Part shown: one piece after another, positions 20,441 to 25,378 of the stretch
Layout of the letters: every line of letters begins with the position of its first letter
Numbering within the stretch: the first letter of the stretch is position 1
From: Haplomitrium mnioides
Lineage: Eukaryota; Marchantiophyta; Haplomitriopsida; Calobryales
Length of the DNA stretch: 25,378 bases
Reading direction: 5' to 3'
NCBI GenBank assembly: GCA_049999725.1
Contig: JBNGIS010020642.1
Span: 1 to 25,378, forward strand
Notes under the pieces: model-generated
What the model was told of the DNA's origin: nothing
Databases searched by the model: none
Seen by the model: the letters and a program-made list of their open reading frames with translations, nothing else
Made by a program: the position numbers and the translations under genes

Positions 20441-21060
20441 AATCGGAAGCTAGAAGTTGGAGTGTAAACGCTGAAGAAGGAATCCTGGCAGAAACACATG
20501 CTTGGAAACGAGAGGAAGGTTCAATTTCTTGAAAACTCGAAGCAGGTTGTTGAGGAGAATAGGTAGGTTGACAAAGAAAGTTTGAATACGATCGAAACAA
20601 CCCAGAGTCATACGATTGCAATGTGTCCGTTTTCTAGAAATTCGACAGTAACAAGAGGCATTCTGAAAGTTTGAAGCGAGAGAGCGGGTGTCAGTCGAAA
20701 TAAGGAAGGTTGAAGCATTCGAAGGTCGACCAGCATCATGCTGAATTAGCTGAAGAGCAGTCTGCGGAATTGGGAAAGCAAGTGGTTAAAAACATAAGAG
20801 CGACACTCCGAAATTTTGGATCGAGGGTAGGCCGCATTCTAGAAGCCCGAAGAGAGCAGCTAGTAATACTCCGAAGGTTTGGATCGAGAGAATGCCGCAG
20901 TCCAAAAATTCGACTAATCAAAAGAGATTTCTGAGCATTGCTGAGTCAGCCGGAAGAGTTGACGATTCGAAACAGATCAAAGAAGGCAACGATCCTGAAA
21001 GTTTGAATTGAAGAAGGGCTCTTTTGAAAGTTCGAAAGACATAGGGAGTGTTTTTGAAAA
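20441..21060. other. Degenerate GAAAGTTTGAA-rich interval
   Basis: The pentamers and decamers TTCGAA, GAAAGTTTGAA and CCGAARRTTTGGATCGAG recur irregularly (for example 20580, 20663, 20870, 20997, 21035). GGATCGAG-x-GTAGGCCGCA and GGATCGAGAGAATGCCGCAG around 20818 and 20880 are two copies about 62 bases apart. This looks like an old, diverged satellite or LTR interior; no gene is seen. Confidence 0.4.
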
Positions 21061-21099
21061 TTCGAAGTGGATTAGTAGAGTTAGTGAAAAGTTAGAAAC

Positions 21100-21365
21100 T
21101 CAACTTAAGAACTTATGCTCGTATTAGTTCTAACATGGAATTAATTTATCAAGAATTAGTATAAGAACTAGTGTTAGTTCTAATAAGAAGTTAAGTTAGT
21201 AAGAATTAGTACAAGAACAAATAGTAGTGTTAGTTCTAATAGGAAGTTAAACTAATAGGAATTAGCATAAGAACTTATACTAGTGTTATCTAATAGAAAG
21301 TTTAACTAATAGGAATTAGTATAAGAACATTTACTAGGGTTAGTTCTAATTGGAAGAGAATCAGT
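21100..21365. repeat. About 60-base tandem repeat with TTAGTTCTAATAGGAAGTTA
   Basis: About four units share TTAGTTCTAATAGGAAGTTA, then CTAATAGGAATTAGTATAAG and AACTTATACTAGTG. Non-coding. Confidence 0.8.
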
Positions 21366-21587
21366 TAGAAAGAAGAGAGTGAGGAGATATTAGTTAGTTA
21401 GTTTTAATATTATTAAATATTAGTTAGAATATTAGTTTTCAAGAGTTAGCTTTAGATAGTTAAGTTCTTATAAGAAAGGTATGTGGGGATCAGCAAAAGG
21501 GGATAACTGATGTTTTGGCAGATGTTTTGGCAGTTATTTCCTTGTGAGTTTTTGGAGAGAGCTCTCTTGAGCATGAAATTGTTGAAT

Positions 21588-21593
<6 letters not shown>

Positions 21594-21624
<31 letters not shown>
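21594..21624. repeat. (GA)n microsatellite
   Basis: An uninterrupted GA run of about 31 bases. An open frame over it only encodes an Arg-Glu repeat. An AATAAA-like signal (GAAATAAAGG) follows at about 21692, so the interval could be the 3' part of an LTR or an old transcript end; this is speculative. Confidence 0.9.
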
Positions 21625-21625
<1 letters not shown>

Positions 21626-21739
21626 ACTCCCTCACCTTTGCAATCCAGATCTTGTTGAAGTGTTGTATCTGAAGATCTGTATTGTGAAATTATGAAATAA
21701 AGGAGAATTTTATTTCAGGATAGAGTGTATGGATGTTCA

Positions 21740-22860
21740 GTACTGTTGTGCATGCACGGATGGCAGTGGAAGGAGCACGAGCATCTGCATAGTTTCAAAT
21801 TCAATGAGAAGGGGCTTATTGATTGTGTGGTAGCCAGCAGGGAGGTGCCTTCTCTAAAATTGGAGAAGTAAGCAGAGGTTTATGAATCTATTAGACAGAT
21901 TCTAGATCCAATAGCCATAGGTATTGCAAGGAAGGAGTGTCCTTGAGCATTGCATGTGGGATTGGGAGTCTAGATAGTAGAAGAGGGATCTTATTCACAT
22001 AAGAGTAGTAACTTTGGGGCTCATTGTACAAAGTTTCAGGGAGGGCTGCTGTACTTCTTGGCTGAGAAATAGCAAGATGAGGAGGAGCGACCTTCTGGAA
22101 TTCTAACTTAAATATCAGCTCCATGAATCTGCTTCTATGTGTCTTAGCTCTATAGGCTTTTAATTTGGCTGCAACATAGTTTAGAGCTGAAGATGGAGAA
22201 GAAGGGGTGTGCACTGAAGTCAGGTCTCTTGATCAGTGGTTGGAGGAGCAAAACTGAGGAGCAAAGAGGCTGGTTGTCGGCCGGGTGTGTCTGAGTTTTT
22301 TCAATTTTTGTGAATCTTGAGCTTCCAAGCCTGGTTGATGCTTTTAGTTTGTGTTAGCATGTGGTGTTTTATTCTATTTTATTGTTTCGGTGTTGTTATC
22401 CCATCTTGCATCTTTCTACTCTTTCCTCTTTCCCTTCTCTTCCTTTCTTTTCTACCTTTCCCTGTTGATGTCATGAATCTTGCAATGCATGGGGGAGCCC
22501 TGTGGAATCCAGAGGAGTTAGGTAAGAAGGCTAGCAGGGGGATCAAAGGAACTTGCAGCAACGGGGCAGAGGCAGAGCTTATAAGGGGGAGCAAGAAGAA
22601 TCAAGCCGATGTGAGAGGGAGATCAGAAGAAAGGAGCCAGCCACAATCGCAGAGGAATCCGCGGGAGGAGTACGGGAGATGAAGGCGAGGGGGTGAAAGT
22701 CGAGATGCAGAACGGAGGAGCCAACAATTTTGACCACTACATCCTCAATTCGTGACCATTCGAGGCGTACAATGACTTGATAGAGAGAAGAGCTCAAGGC
22801 AATCGTAGTGCAATTTGAATCGAAGAGAATAAAGTAGAAATAAGGAGGAACGACCTTCTG
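21740..22860. other. Long non-repetitive interval with unsupported open frames
   Basis: The minus strand is open at 22214-21891 (ALNYVAAKLKAYRAKTHRSR, then FQKVAPPHLAIS) and around 22950-22579 (NFQKVVPPYFYFILF). Both frames cross a 22-base near-repeat, at 22080-22101 and 22842-22863 on the plus strand (GGAGGARCGACCTTCTGGAA), which explains the shared FQKV-x-PP. No family is recognised and no gene is called. Confidence 0.3.
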
Positions 22861-22949
22861 GAAGTTGACTAATGGCCGCAGTCCCGAGGAGTCCGTGGAC
22901 CGCTGCAGAAACGTGGCAGCCCACCGCACTCCGAGGAATCCGACGGACA

Positions 22950-23650
22950 ACGTGGCATCACCTTCGAGTCCGAAGAGCCTAACGGGGTTCAGCCTCCCTA
23001 GGTGGGGTGCCCCAGTTAAGTTGGTTCCGATCAGCCTCCCTACATGGGGAGTCTACTTAACGTGGATCCTCCGGGAAGCCCAACTGGAGCTCAAGGGAAG
23101 AGATGTGAAGCAGTGACTTATCATGGACCCGGCCAGACAAATAGTGAGCAAGGCAAAATGATGATATATCATTGATCCGGTGCAACGGGGGAAAATTCGA
23201 CAAGGTAAAATTTGAAAGTTTGACGGGAGTTTATGGCGCGCTTAGTTCTTATGACGAGGACGCTACGGAATGACGATATATCGAGGGTCCGGCCAGAACA
23301 TGATCAAGAGGGTTGAAAAGGTGATTCCTCGACAATATGGCCAGAGGAAGATCAGGAGATGGTGAAAAGACGATGAAGAGACGATCCGGCTAGAAGAAAA
23401 AGCATGGGACCACTAGCTGAAAGGGTGACCTATCGCAGTTTTGGCATTGGCGAGGACGAACATTCAACGGGGCAACACTGAAAGTTTGAAGGGGATCCAT
23501 GAGGAGTCTGCCATAGTTCTTATATCAAATAGAGGAAAGAGTTAAGCGAAGGAAGCCTCAGTTCTTATGGTGAGCGGGATACGAAGCGGTGACCAAAGGT
23601 ACCGTTCTTACTCGGCGAGAGAATTGTTTAACGGATGACGTGGTATTCAG
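22950..23650. repeat. Diverged short repeats in GC-richer DNA
   Basis: A pair of about 38-base copies with CAGCCTCCCTA-x-x-TGGGG lies at about 22990-23015 and 23030-23055. The motif GATATATC-x-x-x-GRTCCGG occurs near 23165 and 23275, and GTTCTTAT recurs near 23245, 23515, 23563 and 23605. This suggests an old LTR or satellite. No coding signal is seen. Confidence 0.4.
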
Positions 23651-23769
23651 CGGTGGTTCGAGGGTTCCTACGGGTCAGCGACGGGTCAATTGCAGAATCC
23701 GGTCAATCCGACGGTTTGCCTACCCCCTTGCAGGGCGGCGTCAGACGGCATGACAACGGATGACGTGGC

Positions 23770-24032
23770 GGGATTCCGAGAAGCGACGGCGGGGTTCCAA
23801 AGGGTGATTGTGGGCTTCCAAGGAGCAACAGTGGGATTCCGAGAAGCGACGGCAGGCTTCTGAAGAGTGATTGTGGGCTTCTGAGGAGCAACGACGAGCT
23901 TCCGAAGGGTTTGCGGACACGTGGCGATCTGTGGGATTCTGATAACGACGGCGAGGTTTTGATGGCAACGGTCCTGTTGCACAAGCGACTGCAAGGCTCT
24001 GAAGAGCAACGACAAGGTTCCAAAGGGTTTGC
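23770..24032. repeat. 21-base monomers arranged in 63-base higher-order repeats
   Basis: Monomers are GGGATTCCGAGAAGCGACGG (+C), GGGGTTCCAAAGGGTGATTG (+T) and GGGCTTCCAAGGAGCAACAG (+T). The trio (63 bases) repeats in the same order at 23833-23895 with point changes, and decayed monomers continue to about 24030. Because 21 is a multiple of 3, several frames stay open across it on the minus strand and yield repetitive peptides that are not evidence for a gene. Confidence 0.8.
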
Positions 24033-24645
24033 GGATGACATGGCGGCCTATCAGGGCCCGCGAACGCTTGCGGAAGCATGGTGGCTTGCGAGGGTCCTCG
24101 GGTGATCGCGGGAGCAGCAACGAGGAGAATCGATGACGACTGAGAAGCAGCCCGCGGGATGCGTTGGGTAATCCATGCAAATCCAATTCTCTCTAGATGA
24201 ATTCCTTCGGATTTCTCTGCGGAAAGGCCTCCCCGACAACCACTTCGGGTCTGCGCTCAAACACCTGCTTCAAGGAATTCGAATCGGGTTGCTATAAGGT
24301 TGCTAACACGACCAGCAGCGAGGGGCTTCCTGATCAAAAATCGGCAAGGAAGTGCACTGTGAAGCGAAAACAACGTGCAGACAAACCTTCCCCGCGATTT
24401 TCCTCTTCCAACCCTGGGGCTTCAACTGATACCCGTGAAACGCGGGCTGACTGACACGTGTCAGCTTCTCAAGAAACAGCGGCTAACGAGAAAAACTGCC
24501 AACGTCCAGCGAAGAGGAGGGGGGCAATCTTGATCAAGAATTTGTTGGGGAAGACGCGTGCCTGCCAGGGGAGTATACCTAGGATCGATGCGAGATTGAG
24601 GGGGTTGTTGTTCATGCAACCAACCAAACAATCTGAAGGATCATT

Positions 24646-24816
24646 ATGGTGTGCTGGAATTGTGGTCAGCTTGGACACGTTTCCTCCAACTTCCCGGAAC
24701 CATGGGGGCAGAAGTATGAGCACCCAATCATTACAACACAACCAGATAGGTGGGCCGCAACCAGACCCACGAAAATAGTTATGGTGTGTTGGAATTGTGA
24801 TCAGCTTGGACTGTGA
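24646..24816 (+). pseudogene. Decayed retroelement CCHC zinc knuckle, partly duplicated
   Basis: The frame reads MVCWNCGQLGHVSSNFPEPW, i.e. C-x2-C-x4-H-x4-F, the retroviral/retrotransposon nucleocapsid zinc knuckle with its last Cys replaced by Phe. After 45 codons the start of the motif recurs as MVCWNCDQLGL and stops at 24814-24816. A stop lies four codons upstream. It is a remnant of an LTR retrotransposon gag gene; no protease, reverse transcriptase or integrase is seen in the 560 bases that follow. Confidence 0.6.
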
Positions 24817-25378
24817 AGGCATGGGATGGTTTTGTGAAGATTTTAATGTGCTTAAACCCCTATCATAGCATGGGATGAACTTTGATGAAGTATGGAGAAG
24901 ACTTAGAAGTTATGAGGAGAAACTTAGATTTGATCGGTTTTCTTTAATATGTGTAGAATTGAGTACAGAGTAAATTGTGTTCTTATTAGAAATGTTTAGA
25001 AGCTGATATTTTATACAGGGATATAATAGTGCTTAATTAATTAGTACCAATTTACAGAAGTGAAAATGCTTTTGTAAACCGAAAGTTATAACCGGTCAAA
25101 GTTACAAAAGTGAGCTACGTAAAAGCCAAAACAGAGAGTATCTACAAATTAGAAAATACAAATATAATTATATGGGTAGAAAGCTTACTTGACAAGCTTT
25201 CCAACAAGGTATAGTACAGGAAAATTGACTTAGTATTAATGATTTTATAGAGATTCTTCTAGAATAGACTAAAGAGGAGAAAAATCAAGAAAAGTCAATT
25301 TGTTCTTTGACTTATTCTTTGAGGGAATCTCGAAGTATCATCTTAGGAATTGTTTGTAGGGACAAATACAAGGTAGAA
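24817..25378. other. AT-rich tail without recognised features
   Basis: No open frame with a recognisable motif, no tandem repeat and no RNA gene seen. The upstream copy of the knuckle suggests it may belong to the same decayed retroelement. Confidence 0.4.

Noticed and set aside
21510-21695. Arg-Glu repeat protein
   Set aside because: It is the translation of a GA microsatellite.
19088-21740. A second complete LTR element starting at TGTTGACATGG next to X2
   Set aside because: No matching end with a target duplication of ACTTG was found downstream by eye.
22317-22682. Possible small membrane protein with a hydrophobic N-terminus
   Set aside because: It would start at TTG, the hydrophobic part is a T-rich stretch, and the rest has no recognisable domain.
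23686-24186. 166-codon minus-strand frame with Ser/Pro/Leu repeats
   Set aside because: It spans the 21/63-base tandem repeat; three overlapping frames are open and none has a domain.

Overview
The window looks like intergenic chromosomal DNA from a large land-plant genome. The evidence is recognisable fragments of plant gene families (a P-glycoprotein/ABCB transporter, an AP2/ERF domain and an FHA domain like that of plant FHA-AAA ATPases), spliceosomal introns in decayed transposon genes, a retroelement primer-binding-site match to plant tRNA-Asp, and dense nested repeats. I cannot tell gymnosperm, fern or angiosperm from sequence alone. I see no intact host gene, no tRNA or rRNA gene, and nothing bacterial (no operons, no CRISPR).

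Layout. 1-440: AT-rich DNA and a possible retroelement scrap. 479-3632 (minus): a broken, intron-containing gene I do not recognise, called X1. 3633-4179: a short region between two divergent genes, with a TATA box. 4180-8344 (plus): T1, a broken DDE-transposase-like gene with one clear intron. 8345-10154: non-coding, AT-rich, with minisatellite scraps. 10160-14522: a separate element with TG...CA ends and a 5-bp direct repeat AGCTC on each side. It carries several host gene fragments on the minus strand, including an in-frame ABCB/AP2 chimera. 14528-16920: T2, a second, truncated copy of T, whose 5' array lies left of the inserted element at about 9925-10090. 17025-19087 (minus): X2, a second, partial copy of X. 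19088-24645: repeat-rich DNA with several tandem repeat families and no convincing gene. 24646-24816: a decayed, partly duplicated retroelement CCHC zinc knuckle. 24817-25378: nothing recognised.

How it fits together. X and T look like the two divergently transcribed genes of one DNA transposon family: they share an upstream region, both recur within 19 kb, and their introns carry the same family of palindromic minisatellites centred on ATGCGCGCAT. A younger LTR-type, non-autonomous element then inserted into T2. That element is a gene-fragment mosaic and is the most unusual part of the window. All protein-like regions here are decayed or fragmentary; any function is inferred from short conserved motifs.
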